20,966 nucleotides of DNA, taken from NCBI GenBank assembly GCA_003155705.1, contig PMEC01000243.1, positions 23,411-44,376 on the forward strand. The letters run 5' to 3'. Below, piece by piece: positions 8,266 to 16,630 of this stretch; position 1 is the first letter of the stretch, and each line of letters starts with the position of its first letter. The notes beneath the pieces were generated by a model. That model had not been told where the DNA came from. It worked only from the letters and a program-made list of their open reading frames with translations, and ran no database searches. The position numbers and the translations under genes are program-made. The stretch is from Bacteroidales bacterium. GTDB taxonomy: Bacteria; Bacteroidota; Bacteroidia; Bacteroidales; VadinHA17.

Positions 8266-8273
8266 TAACTTTG
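8266..8273 (+). promoter_or_regulatory. Probable -7 promoter box for hutU
   Basis: TAACTTTG matches TAnnTTTG and ends 18 bases before the chosen hutU ATG at 8292. It lies downstream of the earlier in-frame ATG at 8226, which would therefore not be in the transcript. No TTG is found at the usual -33 spacing. No operator or riboswitch-like fold was recognised in the leader. Confidence 0.5.
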
Positions 8274-8291
8274 TTCTTCAACGATATTCTT

Positions 8292-10292
8292 ATGACATCA
8301 GGTGATTTTAAGAAACAGGTTAGTGAAGGTATTCCTTCAGAACTTCCGGATCCTAAACCATACGATCACAGTCTGAACCATGCACCGAAACGAAAAGATA
8401 TTCTTACTCTTAAAGAGAAGAAGCTGGCAATAAAAAATGCTCTCAGATATTTTCCGGAAAAATTCCATAGAATTCTGGCTATGGAATTTGCATCCGAGTT
8501 TGAACATTGGGGTAGAATTTACATGTACCGCTTTAAACCTGATTATCAGATAAAAGCCAGACATCTAGATGAATTCCCCTGTGTTTCCAGAAAGGCAGCT
8601 GCAATTATGCTGATGATAAGCAATAACCTCGATCAATCTGTAGCTCAGCACCCTGATGAGCTCATCACCTACGGAGGTAATGGTGCGGTTTTTCAGAACT
8701 GGGCTCAATATCGCATCACTATGAAGTATCTGTCAGAAATGACTGATGAACAGACTCTTGTGGTCTATTCAGGACATCCGATGGGTCTCTTCCCGTCGCA
8801 TACAGATGCTCCAAGACTTGTGGTAACCAATGGCATGGTAATCCCAAATTATTCTTCTCAGGACCACTGGGAGAAGTTCAATGCCCTTGGAGTTTCACAA
8901 TATGGACAGATGACCGCAGGATCGTATATGTACATCGGACCTCAGGGTATAGTTCATGGTACAACAATAACTATTTTAAATGCTGTAAGAAAGACAGAAG
9001 CTAAACATGACGGACCAAAATTATTTATCTCAGCCGGACTTGGCGGAATGTCAGGTGCACAACCTAAAGCAGCAAAAATTTCTGACGTCATTTCAGTAAT
9101 TGCAGAAGTAAATCCGAAAGCAATTAAAGCACGTTATTCTCAGGGATGGATCGATGAGGTAATATCAGATTTGGACCTTCTGGTAAAAAGGGTAAAACAG
9201 CTCCGTGAACGGGGTGAAGTTGCATCGATTGCATATAGCGGCAATGTTGTGGAACTCTGGGAAAGGTTTGCTGATGAAGGTATTAAGGTTGATATAGGTT
9301 CGGACCAGACATCTCTCCACAATCCCTGGGCAGGAGGTTATTACCCGGCCGGACTTACATTTGATGAATCTAATATAATGATGTCAGCTGACCCTGAAAT
9401 ATTCAAAGAGTATGTTAAAGTGTCATTGCGCAGGCAGGTAGCCGCTATCAACCGGCACGCAGAGGACGGAATGTATTTCTTTGATTACGGCAATGCATTT
9501 CTCCTTGAAGCATCAAGAGCAGGTGCAGATGTGATGGGTAAAGACGGTGACTTCCGATATCCATCTTATGTTCAGGATATAATGGGACCGATGTATTTCG
9601 ATTTCGGCTTCGGACCATTCCGATGGGTCTGTTGTTCGAATGATCCCTCAGATCTGGAAAAATCAGACAGGATTGCTTCCGGGACACTTAAAAATATTAT
9701 GAAGAATTCTCCTGAAGAGATAAGGCAGCAAATGGCTGATAATATTCACTGGATAGATGAAGCTGGAAAGAATAAGCTTGTTGTCGGCTCCCAGGCAAGG
9801 ATTCTGTACGCTGATGCTGAAGGAAGAATAGCCATAGCGAAAGCTTTCAATGATGCGGTTGCTACGGGAATTATTTCAGCTCCTGTCGTTATTGGAAGAG
9901 ATCACCATGATGTTTCGGGAACCGATTCACCTTACAGGGAAACCTCAAACATATATGATGGTTCCAGATTCACGGCAGATATGGCAGTTCACAACGTAAT
10001 TGGCGACAGCTTCCGCGGAGCAACCTGGGTATCAATCCATAACGGGGGAGGAGTTGGCTGGGGAGAGGTGATAAATGGCGGTTTTGGCATGGTCCTGGAT
10101 GGAACACCGGAAACAGAAAAGAACCTGAAAATGATGCTCCACTGGGATGTAAACAATGGCATAGCACGTCGAAGCTGGGCAAGAAACCAGGGAGCAAGAT
10201 TTGCAATTGAAAGGGAGATGAAACGGACTCCTGAATTAAAAATAACTCTCCCGTATATTGCTGATGATAAGCTTATTGATGAGGTTATTTGA
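8292..10292 (+). CDS. hutU: Urocanate hydratase (long Bacteroidota form)
   Basis: Second step of histidine breakdown: NAD-dependent hydration of urocanate to 4-imidazolone-5-propionate, in the cytoplasm. The 666-residue protein belongs to the longer urocanase class found in Bacteroidota (the classic enzyme is about 555 residues). Conserved blocks include YGGNGAVFQNWAQY, YSGHPMGLFPS, GQMTAGSYMYIGPQGIVHGT, SAGLGGMSGAQPKA, FGFGPFRWVCCSNDP (Cys447/Cys448) and NGGGVGWGEVINGGFG. The start at 8292 (MTSGDFKKQV) is preferred over the upstream ATG 8226: relatives begin at this point, the extra 22 residues look unlike coding sequence, and the promoter box lies between the two ATGs. No hutH, hutI or formiminoglutamate gene lies in the window, so it is a single-gene unit here. 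Its end overlaps the convergent ispF by 8 bases. Confidence 0.96.
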   Translation: MTSGDFKKQVSEGIPSELPDPKPYDHSLNHAPKRKDILTLKEKKLAIKNALRYFPEKFHRILAMEFASEFEHWGRIYMYRFKPDYQIKARHLDEFPCVSRKAAAIMLMISNNLDQSVAQHPDELITYGGNGAVFQNWAQYRITMKYLSEMTDEQTLVVYSGHPMGLFPSHTDAPRLVVTNGMVIPNYSSQDHWEKFNALGVSQYGQMTAGSYMYIGPQGIVHGTTITILNAVRKTEAKHDGPKLFISAGLGGMSGAQPKAAKISDVISVIAEVNPKAIKARYSQGWIDEVISDLDLLVKRVKQLRERGEVASIAYSGNVVELWERFADEGIKVDIGSDQTSLHNPWAGGYYPAGLTFDESNIMMSADPEIFKEYVKVSLRRQVAAINRHAEDGMYFFDYGNAFLLEASRAGADVMGKDGDFRYPSYVQDIMGPMYFDFGFGPFRWVCCSNDPSDLEKSDRIASGTLKNIMKNSPEEIRQQMADNIHWIDEAGKNKLVVGSQARILYADAEGRIAIAKAFNDAVATGIISAPVVIGRDHHDVSGTDSPYRETSNIYDGSRFTADMAVHNVIGDSFRGATWVSIHNGGGVGWGEVINGGFGMVLDGTPETEKNLKMMLHWDVNNGIARRSWARNQGARFAIEREMKRTPELKITLPYIADDKLIDEVI

Positions 10293-10785
10293 CTGTCGGA
10301 GAATTACCTGATTTCTCAAGAAGGACAATTGCAAAAGCTGCCAGACCTTCTTCGCGGCCTGCAAAGCCAAGTTTTTCTGTGGTTGTTGCCTTGATTGAAA
10401 TATCTTCGGGAGATATGTTTGTTATACCTGATATAACCTCCTTCATATCAGAGATATATGGAGCTATCTTAGGTTTTTCCAGACAGATCGTACAATCAAT
10501 ATTTTCGACCTTGTAGCCTTTCTCTTGTATAATCTGCATCGTCCTATTTAACAGAATTTTACTGTCAATATTTTTATATTTCGAATCTGAGTCAGGGAAA
10601 TAGTGACCAATATCGTTTAATCCTGCACCGCCAAGCAGGGCATCGCAAATTGCATGTAATAAGACATCGCCATCGGAATGAGCCACACATCCTTTTTCTG
10701 ATGGTATTTTAATACCGCCCAACCATAAATCAAGACCATTCTCAAGTCTGTGAAAATCAATGCCCTGGCCTACCCTGTAGCTCAT
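10285..10785 (-). CDS. ispF: 2-C-methyl-D-erythritol 2,4-cyclodiphosphate synthase
   Basis: Makes the cyclic diphosphate intermediate of the MEP pathway for isoprenoid precursors, releasing CMP; works as a cytoplasmic homotrimer. The 166-residue length is usual. The metal-binding residues are visible as Asp10 and His12 (GIDFHRL) and His44 (DVLLHAICDALLGG). Other family blocks are AHSDGD, DIGHYFPDSD and the C-terminal KATTTEKLGFAGREEGLAAFA. The start codon overlaps the porV stop in an ATGA arrangement (4 bases), so translation is probably coupled to porV. The 3' end overlaps the convergent hutU gene by 8 bases (10285-10292), leaving no room for a terminator between them. Confidence 0.97.
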   Translation of the reverse strand: MSYRVGQGIDFHRLENGLDLWLGGIKIPSEKGCVAHSDGDVLLHAICDALLGGAGLNDIGHYFPDSDSKYKNIDSKILLNRTMQIIQEKGYKVENIDCTICLEKPKIAPYISDMKEVISGITNISPEDISIKATTTEKLGFAGREEGLAAFAIVLLEKSGNSPTVK

Positions 10786-11969
10786 CCGTTTGTTTGAGAT
10801 TCCTTGGTTTTTGAACCATGTTTTGGCGCGTCAAAATCAAAAGAGATAGAGAATCTCAAAGTATGAGCGAGAGGGTTGTTTTGGTAAAGAGGCATGAGAT
10901 AGGAAAAGTCGAGAGAAATAACATTCATTTTGAAGCCTGCCCCTGCAGTAAAATACTTACGGTTACCTTTTGTTGCATTTTCATTAAAATAACCGCCCCT
11001 TATTGCGAATTGGTTATTATACCAGTATTCCACTCCATATGAATACGTTATCTCATGAAGCTCTTCTATAAAGCCTCCTGGTGCATCATAGAATGATTGG
11101 AAAATTGCAACAGGGACAGATACGTTGGGATCCTTGCCTGCAATAATATTCCCGTCAAGGTCATACTTTGGCGGTGTGGGAACGAGGAGCTTGTTAAGAT
11201 CAATAGTAAGCGTGAGTTTATTATAACTGTCCAGTACTATTGTTCCGGAAGTGCCAAGTCTCATATTCATTGGGATGAAATCGGGTTGTTTTGAGTCTGT
11301 ATAACTCATTTTAGAACCGATATTTGAAAAGTTGAGTCCAAATGCAATGATGGCATTTTTGCTCATAATCTCAATGTTTTTGTGATAATAGCCTGAAAGG
11401 TCTGCAGCAAATGATATCCCGGGTTTTGTAGCTGTACCACCGGTATATGATCCGCCGGTAAGATTGGAATATATGAATCTGAAGGCAATACCGCCGGAAA
11501 AGTGTTCACTGAAAAGCCGTGAATAACCAGCGTCTATAGCAAATTCATTTGGTTTAAAGTTGCGTTGAAGGTTCCCAAAATCATCGGTGAAGGGAATGTC
11601 CCCAAGTGATGAATAAAGAAGGCTTCCGCTGATGACCTGTTTGGAGTCAATTCTGCCATAACCGGCAAGATAAGCGATGTTTATGTCAGGAACAAGGGTT
11701 CTCAGCCATGGGGCATATGATATGCCTACTCCACCATTTCCATCAATAAAGGCAAATTTTGCAGGGTTCCAGTGCATGCTGTAACAATCAGGGGAAGTAG
11801 CTACACCGGCATCTCCAATAGCTCCTGCCCGCGAATCAGGAGCTATAGTAAGGAATGGTACAACAGTCTGAATAGCATTAATCTCCCCCGAACTAGCCTG
11901 TGAAAACACTTTGACAGAGGTAGTTGTGGCCAGAAAAAACAGTATTATCTCTATGGTCTTTTTCTTCAT
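10782..11969 (-). CDS. porV: Type IX secretion outer-membrane protein PorV (LptO)
   Basis: Outer-membrane beta-barrel of the FadL-like type. In type IX secretion it picks up exported substrates from the translocon and carries them to the PorU sortase attachment complex at the cell surface. The 395-residue length is close to P. gingivalis PorV. The N-terminus (MKKKTIEIILFFLATTT...VFSQ) is a signal peptide cleaved near residue 24. The conserved early block PFLTIAPDSRAGAIGDAGVAT and MHWNPAKFA follow, then alternating beta-strand sequence and a C-terminal aromatic strand (TLRFSISFDFD). It lies 68 bases after porU, with its own TATATTTG box in that gap, and overlaps ispF by 4 bases. The porU-porV pair is the known arrangement of these partners. 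Confidence 0.95.
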   Translation of the reverse strand: MKKKTIEIILFFLATTTSVKVFSQASSGEINAIQTVVPFLTIAPDSRAGAIGDAGVATSPDCYSMHWNPAKFAFIDGNGGVGISYAPWLRTLVPDINIAYLAGYGRIDSKQVISGSLLYSSLGDIPFTDDFGNLQRNFKPNEFAIDAGYSRLFSEHFSGGIAFRFIYSNLTGGSYTGGTATKPGISFAADLSGYYHKNIEIMSKNAIIAFGLNFSNIGSKMSYTDSKQPDFIPMNMRLGTSGTIVLDSYNKLTLTIDLNKLLVPTPPKYDLDGNIIAGKDPNVSVPVAIFQSFYDAPGGFIEELHEITYSYGVEYWYNNQFAIRGGYFNENATKGNRKYFTAGAGFKMNVISLDFSYLMPLYQNNPLAHTLRFSISFDFDAPKHGSKTKESQTNG

Positions 11970-11996
11970 TTCCTAATTTCTCTTAGGTAGGTTATG

Positions 11997-12004
11997 CAAA
12001 TATA
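11997..12004 (-). promoter_or_regulatory. Probable internal -7 promoter box for porV-ispF
   Basis: Read on the minus strand, TATATTTG matches TAnnTTTG and ends 27 bases before the porV ATG at 11969. It sits in the 68-base porU-porV gap. It could give porV and ispF expression separate from porU. No TTG at the -33 spacing was seen. Confidence 0.45.
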
Positions 12005-12037
12005 AAACAATTTTTTCCCTAAATTATTGTGTAGTAC

Positions 12038-15000
12038 TTATAAAATGACCATTCTTCCAGATGCTCTGGCAATTTCACCATTTTCTGTAGAAACTGTCAC
12101 TGAATAAGGATAAATGCCTCTCCCTACCTTTCTTCCGCCCTCTCCTTTGCCGTCCCACATAATAGGCGGAAGTTTATATCCCGTCGCTTCAAAAGTTGTT
12201 TCAATAATCCTGATTATTTTACCGCTCAGACTGTAAATATTTATCCTGATCATGAGATTTTTATCAGGTCTGTTATGTTCAGCTGTTATATTTGTCATAT
12301 CAGTAAAAGGATTTGGATAGTTCAGCAGGTTATTTATTATAAATCCCTCATCTGTCCTAACAATGAATTTAACAGATACTTCTGAAGAGTTATTGAAATT
12401 GTCCCACGCCTTGAGTGTCAGTGAATGAGAGCCTGATTTCATCTCGCCAAGCGGATAAACAATCCGGCCTTTCATATAATTATCAAAATCATTTTCGAAG
12501 TAACTATTAAGAACGAAGGAACTATTTCTTTCATCATCTATGAATGCTGTCAGATCGTGGCCTATGCCATTTCCGGTGGTATTAATGCCTCCTCTGTCCT
12601 CAATAACAGCAAGCATGACAGGATTTTTATCGCTGATTCCACCGTTTTTGAAAAGTGTATCATTAAGATATAGTTTGATCAGTGGACCGGTCGTATCCAA
12701 TATACCTGAATTACTGAATCCACCTACAATAAGATCGGTAAATGATCCGGCCATATCATTATTGCCCTCATTTGCATAGTAGCTTATCTTGCCTTTTCCG
12801 AATGAGTAATCAATATCTTTAGGTACAATGAATGTAAAGGTGAATTTTCCATTTGAAGCCATAGTCTTACCACTGAAGAGAATACTGTTCCGGAGATTGA
12901 AGTTCATCACTGAACCGCCATCATTTGCCAGTGTTCTTATGCTGCTTAATTTATCATAAACCAAAGGAGAAACCACTCCGTTGAAACCTTTCAGAGCATT
13001 GCCATTATTATCTTCTATGTGACCTGAAACTGTTATCAGTGAGAGAGCTTTAAGGCTATCAATTGGCTGATTTACAGAAGTCTTATCAATGGAATCCGTG
13101 ACAACCTTTCCGTGCCATGGGTAGGCCAGCCTGACTGCAGGATCACCAAGAAGCAGAAAATTCCTCTTATTCTGTCCGCTCCCGGAATTAAGCTTTGCAA
13201 GTTTTATTATATCTCCCAGTCCCAGGGCATTCCCATTTTGGTCCTTCGTGAAGGCATATTTATAAATATTACTGTTAAGGGTATAATTAGGGGCAGAATA
13301 AACAACGCGTGTTGTTGTCATCAGAGCAATGCCTCCTCCGTCAGGATTAAGAAGAACCATTTCACCAGCAGAATTTTTCCCGGTATATTCCCCTGTAAGT
13401 GAATTATATTCAGCATCGTCGAAGCGGCTGAATTCGCAGGTGGCTGTAATAAACAATGGAAGTTTTGAATTGTTTTTCCATGAATTAATATCTTCAGTTT
13501 TTACAACCCGCTCCTGTGCCAGCCCGATCTCATTTCCATGTCCTATATAGTTAAAAATTAGGCAGCCTGAATTGATTCGGTTATTAATGGCATTGGTGAC
13601 GTCCGGATATGACTGTCCGTTAACGGAAGTAATCTGCCGGAAAGCATCAAGATAGATCTTATCAATATTGAAAGCAGGATAATCACTGTCAAGTAATGAA
13701 GATAAACCTTCCGCATCGAGCATATGTGTATTGGAATCCTCATCATCGGCAGTAATGCAAATCATATTTCTCCATGCGCCGGTACTGCCTGCATCCAGGT
13801 ATCTGGCAACTTTTGAGACCATGATCCCTGCCTGAATGGTATCAGATACGGGAAAACGTCCTATTCCGACATCTTCTGTTCCATCAGCTTCCCCATCACC
13901 ATCACTTAATAAGCCATAGAAATCGTCGGATGTAAATGATGAAACAATAACAGTGGAATTCTGTGACTGATATGTTGGTACAAAGTTGGGATTTTTTGGA
14001 GGGAAAGTTTTATTCTCATAAGATCCATCACCAAAAAGCAAAAGATATTTCAAAGGGTGACTGCTCCCTGACTGATTGATAAACTTCATCCTTAAAAAGT
14101 TTCTGATGGCAACAATATCAGGCACTCCTCCTGAGTATTCATTATAAATCTCCGCAGGTGTCACGATCAGGGAGAGCAATCCACTGTTATTGAGATGAAT
14201 GGCTGCAAGTTTTTTTGCATATGAATAAAAGAGAGGATGCGTAACAATCACCATATCAGCTGTTTCTGATCCATGCAGGTTTTGATTGGGTACTGGTACG
14301 GGGTTTATCACAGGAGTAATTGCTTTATCGTTTGTAAAAGCAACAAAAGTCCTGAGACTATCTGTATGTGCTCTGAATCTGAAACCATCACTTGTCTTAG
14401 TACAGCTATCATTTTTAATATTAAATGGATCAGTAACATCCCATACATTAATGGTGGATGATGCACTTTTTACGGCAAAATCTGTAACTCTACCAGGCTG
14501 AACAGATTGTGCATCAGAAAACTCCAGGGTTTTTCCTGAGAAGCTGGTAAGGGCTCTTCCGCGTAACCAAACATAATCAATCCAACCAAGTGCACCCTGT
14601 TCTCCGTTATTAAGAAATTTCATTGTATAAGTTGATGAAGAAGAAGACGGGAATGACGAACCTGTGAGTTCTGAAATATTGGCATAAGTACCTGTTGATG
14701 AAAGAAGATAGACTCCAGGAACGGGTATTTCATACAGCATATTTGAGCCTTCGTAAAGCCTGAAGAGTGTTTGGATAGAAGCTCTTCCAACGACCCTGAT
14801 CTTATATGTCATCTTTTCAGAAGTACTAATATCAGTGAATCCGGGATTAATTGATATATCGGTAAGCGTGGAAATCGGCTGATACCATTCCCTGCCGGAT
14901 CTGATAAGATTCTCTGACTCAACTTCATGATTATACAAGGCGTCGTATTCTGAAGAGCTGTAACCGGCGGAACTTGCAATAGCCTGAGCATTTACAATAG

Positions 15001-15463
15001 TTTTTCCAGGGACTGAAGATGTCGTTAAAAAATAATATGCAGTATCAGAATAATTATGACGGACAAAGTTATAATTATTGGTTGATGCATCATATTTCCA
15101 TCTATGGGTACCCATTCCAAAAAACAACAGGTAATCGCCTTCATTAAAAACTCCATCACTTCCTTTTACGAGGAGAATTGAAATCTCTTTCAGATCATCA
15201 GGTTTTGGGTCATCGTTATAAAATGATAATTGGCCCCAATTATTTCCGAATATCCTTGGATTCGAGGGATTTGAACACCCCAATTGCTTTAGTTTTGAGT
15301 AATCAATCCTGTAAATTCCATCTGCTGTAACTGCTATCTTGAACCATTGTCCGTCTGCGAGCACAGAACGAGCTACATAACCACTCTTACCAGTTTGAGC
15401 ACAAACCTGGGGGACCGATATAATTATGATAAAAAGTATCAGTATTGAAAAAAAACTCTTCAT
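12038..15463 (-). CDS. porU: Type IX secretion system sortase PorU (C25 gingipain-like)
   Basis: Surface-exposed cysteine protease that removes the C-terminal signal from type IX cargo and attaches the cargo to anionic LPS. The protein has 1141 residues, near the usual 1150-1160. A signal peptide (MKSFFSILILFIIIISVPQVCAQ) is followed by a beta-rich N-terminal region, the C25 catalytic domain at about residues 400-790, further beta domains and a C-terminal FlgD-like/type IX signal domain with NYPNPF near residue 1050. The catalytic pair is visible: His642 in FNYIGHGNEIG and Cys676 in FITATCEFSR. The ATG at 15463 was chosen. The in-frame TTG at 15475 is the last part of the TATCTTTG promoter box, so it should not be transcribed. 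Upstream is a divergent porP-like gene; downstream are porV and ispF. Confidence 0.96.
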   Translation of the reverse strand: MKSFFSILILFIIIISVPQVCAQTGKSGYVARSVLADGQWFKIAVTADGIYRIDYSKLKQLGCSNPSNPRIFGNNWGQLSFYNDDPKPDDLKEISILLVKGSDGVFNEGDYLLFFGMGTHRWKYDASTNNYNFVRHNYSDTAYYFLTTSSVPGKTIVNAQAIASSAGYSSSEYDALYNHEVESENLIRSGREWYQPISTLTDISINPGFTDISTSEKMTYKIRVVGRASIQTLFRLYEGSNMLYEIPVPGVYLLSSTGTYANISELTGSSFPSSSSSTYTMKFLNNGEQGALGWIDYVWLRGRALTSFSGKTLEFSDAQSVQPGRVTDFAVKSASSTINVWDVTDPFNIKNDSCTKTSDGFRFRAHTDSLRTFVAFTNDKAITPVINPVPVPNQNLHGSETADMVIVTHPLFYSYAKKLAAIHLNNSGLLSLIVTPAEIYNEYSGGVPDIVAIRNFLRMKFINQSGSSHPLKYLLLFGDGSYENKTFPPKNPNFVPTYQSQNSTVIVSSFTSDDFYGLLSDGDGEADGTEDVGIGRFPVSDTIQAGIMVSKVARYLDAGSTGAWRNMICITADDEDSNTHMLDAEGLSSLLDSDYPAFNIDKIYLDAFRQITSVNGQSYPDVTNAINNRINSGCLIFNYIGHGNEIGLAQERVVKTEDINSWKNNSKLPLFITATCEFSRFDDAEYNSLTGEYTGKNSAGEMVLLNPDGGGIALMTTTRVVYSAPNYTLNSNIYKYAFTKDQNGNALGLGDIIKLAKLNSGSGQNKRNFLLLGDPAVRLAYPWHGKVVTDSIDKTSVNQPIDSLKALSLITVSGHIEDNNGNALKGFNGVVSPLVYDKLSSIRTLANDGGSVMNFNLRNSILFSGKTMASNGKFTFTFIVPKDIDYSFGKGKISYYANEGNNDMAGSFTDLIVGGFSNSGILDTTGPLIKLYLNDTLFKNGGISDKNPVMLAVIEDRGGINTTGNGIGHDLTAFIDDERNSSFVLNSYFENDFDNYMKGRIVYPLGEMKSGSHSLTLKAWDNFNNSSEVSVKFIVRTDEGFIINNLLNYPNPFTDMTNITAEHNRPDKNLMIRINIYSLSGKIIRIIETTFEATGYKLPPIMWDGKGEGGRKVGRGIYPYSVTVSTENGEIARASGRMVIL

Positions 15464-15472
15464 ATTAACGGA

Positions 15473-15480
15473 CAAAGATA
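15473..15480 (-). promoter_or_regulatory. Probable -7 promoter box for porU
   Basis: TATCTTTG on the minus strand is an exact TAnnTTTG match, ending 9 bases before the porU ATG at 15463. Transcription would begin about 6 bases upstream of that ATG, so the mRNA leader is very short. No -33 TTG is seen. The box decides the porU start because the alternative TTG start is part of it. Confidence 0.5.
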
Positions 15481-15581
15481 GAAATGTGCTTTTTGATTGC
15501 TAACTTATTTTGTTTTTTTGTAACTGCTAGAGATTGAAATAATAACGTTTACTTCGCGTTGATATTGCAGAACAATAAGAG

Positions 15582-16550
15582 ATGACTAAACAAGTGAGCT
15601 TGATATTCCTTGCAGTTCTTCTCACTGCATTGACAATCAAGGGGCAGGAGACTGATTATGGGCCAGGTTATCAAACAGTTTTGATAAATAATCCAGCATT
15701 TACCGGAAGCGAAGGAGATGGTACTTTAAGGTTGTCTTACCTGAACTTCTACCCCGGAAATAATTTTAACCTGCATTCAGTTTTTGTTTCATATGATTCT
15801 TTTATTCCTGTAATACATGGAGGAGCCGGATTTTTTCTGACAGATGATTATATGGGAGGAATAATCAACGATTTGCGTGGAGGTGTATCATATGCATATC
15901 ATTTTCAGGCTGATAAGAATATTTTCATTAATGCCGGTCTGGCTGCTTCATGTTACTACAGGGGATATAATATAGGAGGAATTATTCTGCCAGATCAGAT
16001 TGATCCGCTGAACGGTAAATCTTTGGCTTCCGGAGAATCAATATCTGAGAAAGGTCATGCAGTATTTGATATAAGTACAGGAGTAATGATAATCAGTGAA
16101 AGATTTATCGCAGCACTGGCGCTAAATCATTTAGCTGCTCCTGATCTTGCCGGTTCAGGATCTCAGACTGATAAGATTGAAAGAAAGCTGGTTTTGAATT
16201 TAGCAGGAAAATTTGACCTCGATAAAAACCATCAGATTTTTATCAGACCGGTGATTATGGCAGAGTCACAGGGCAGGTACCATAGTTTGGGAGCAGGAGG
16301 CTCACTGGAGAACAATTCATTGTCGTTAAGCGCAGTTTTACTTCTGAACAGTGTGAAAGATATTGATTTACAGGCAGGTTGCTCACTAAAGGAAGGCAGG
16401 TTCCTTTTCTTCTATAACTACAGGTTTAATATTGCCTCAGGTAACGGAATGGTGCCGCTATCACTTTTGCATCAGGCAGGCCTGGCTTTTAGTTTAAATT
16501 ATGTTGATAAAAGAAAAGTTATTAAAACAATAAATTTTCCTAAATTGTAG
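15582..16550 (+). CDS. PorP/SprF family type IX secretion membrane protein
   Basis: A 322-residue outer-membrane beta-barrel of the PorP/SprF family. These proteins act with type IX secretion and gliding machinery; some are needed for export of particular adhesins (SprF for SprB), and PorP is part of the core in P. gingivalis. The N-terminus is a signal peptide (MTKQVSLIFLAVLLTALTIKGQ). The family hallmark YQTVLINNPAFTGSEGDGTL comes right after it, followed by repeated amphipathic strands (GGAGFFLTDDYMGG, LRGGVSYAYHF). It is divergent from porU (118 bases between start codons) and lies 80 bases before the gldJ-like gene. Whether it is core PorP or a cargo-specific SprF cannot be decided. Most bacteria with the system carry several paralogues. 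Confidence 0.9.
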   Translation: MTKQVSLIFLAVLLTALTIKGQETDYGPGYQTVLINNPAFTGSEGDGTLRLSYLNFYPGNNFNLHSVFVSYDSFIPVIHGGAGFFLTDDYMGGIINDLRGGVSYAYHFQADKNIFINAGLAASCYYRGYNIGGIILPDQIDPLNGKSLASGESISEKGHAVFDISTGVMIISERFIAALALNHLAAPDLAGSGSQTDKIERKLVLNLAGKFDLDKNHQIFIRPVIMAESQGRYHSLGAGGSLENNSLSLSAVLLLNSVKDIDLQAGCSLKEGRFLFFYNYRFNIASGNGMVPLSLLHQAGLAFSLNYVDKRKVIKTINFPKL

Positions 16551-16551
16551 T

Positions 16552-16597
16552 TATATTTGATGATAAAAAAAATGTTTTTATTATTTTTGTATATTTG
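16552..16597 (+). promoter_or_regulatory. Twin TATATTTG boxes upstream of the gldJ-like gene
   Basis: Two identical TATATTTG sequences, at 16552-16559 and 16590-16597, lie in the gap after the porP-like gene, 38 bases apart. The second is placed for a leader of about 29 bases to the ATG at 16631. The upstream in-frame ATG at 16595 falls inside this second box, so it should not be used. No TTG is present at the -33 spacing of either box. Confidence 0.45.
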
Positions 16598-16630
16598 AAT
16601 ATTGTTAAAAGCCATAAAACAAACATAATT

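Noticed and set aside
8226..8291. N-terminal extension of hutU from ATG 8226
   Set aside because: The added residues are unlike relatives and the probable promoter box at 8266-8273 lies within them.
13112..13402. Plus-strand 96-residue frame opposite porU
   Set aside because: It lies wholly within the intact porU catalytic region, shows no recognisable motif, and is explained as a shadow frame.
15476..15581. Promoter box for the porP-like gene
   Set aside because: Only a one-mismatch TTATTTTG and no -33 partner were found, so the promoter was left unassigned.
16595..16630. Twelve-residue N-terminal extension of the gldJ-like protein
   Set aside because: The ATG falls inside a TATATTTG box and the extension would bury the lipoprotein signal.
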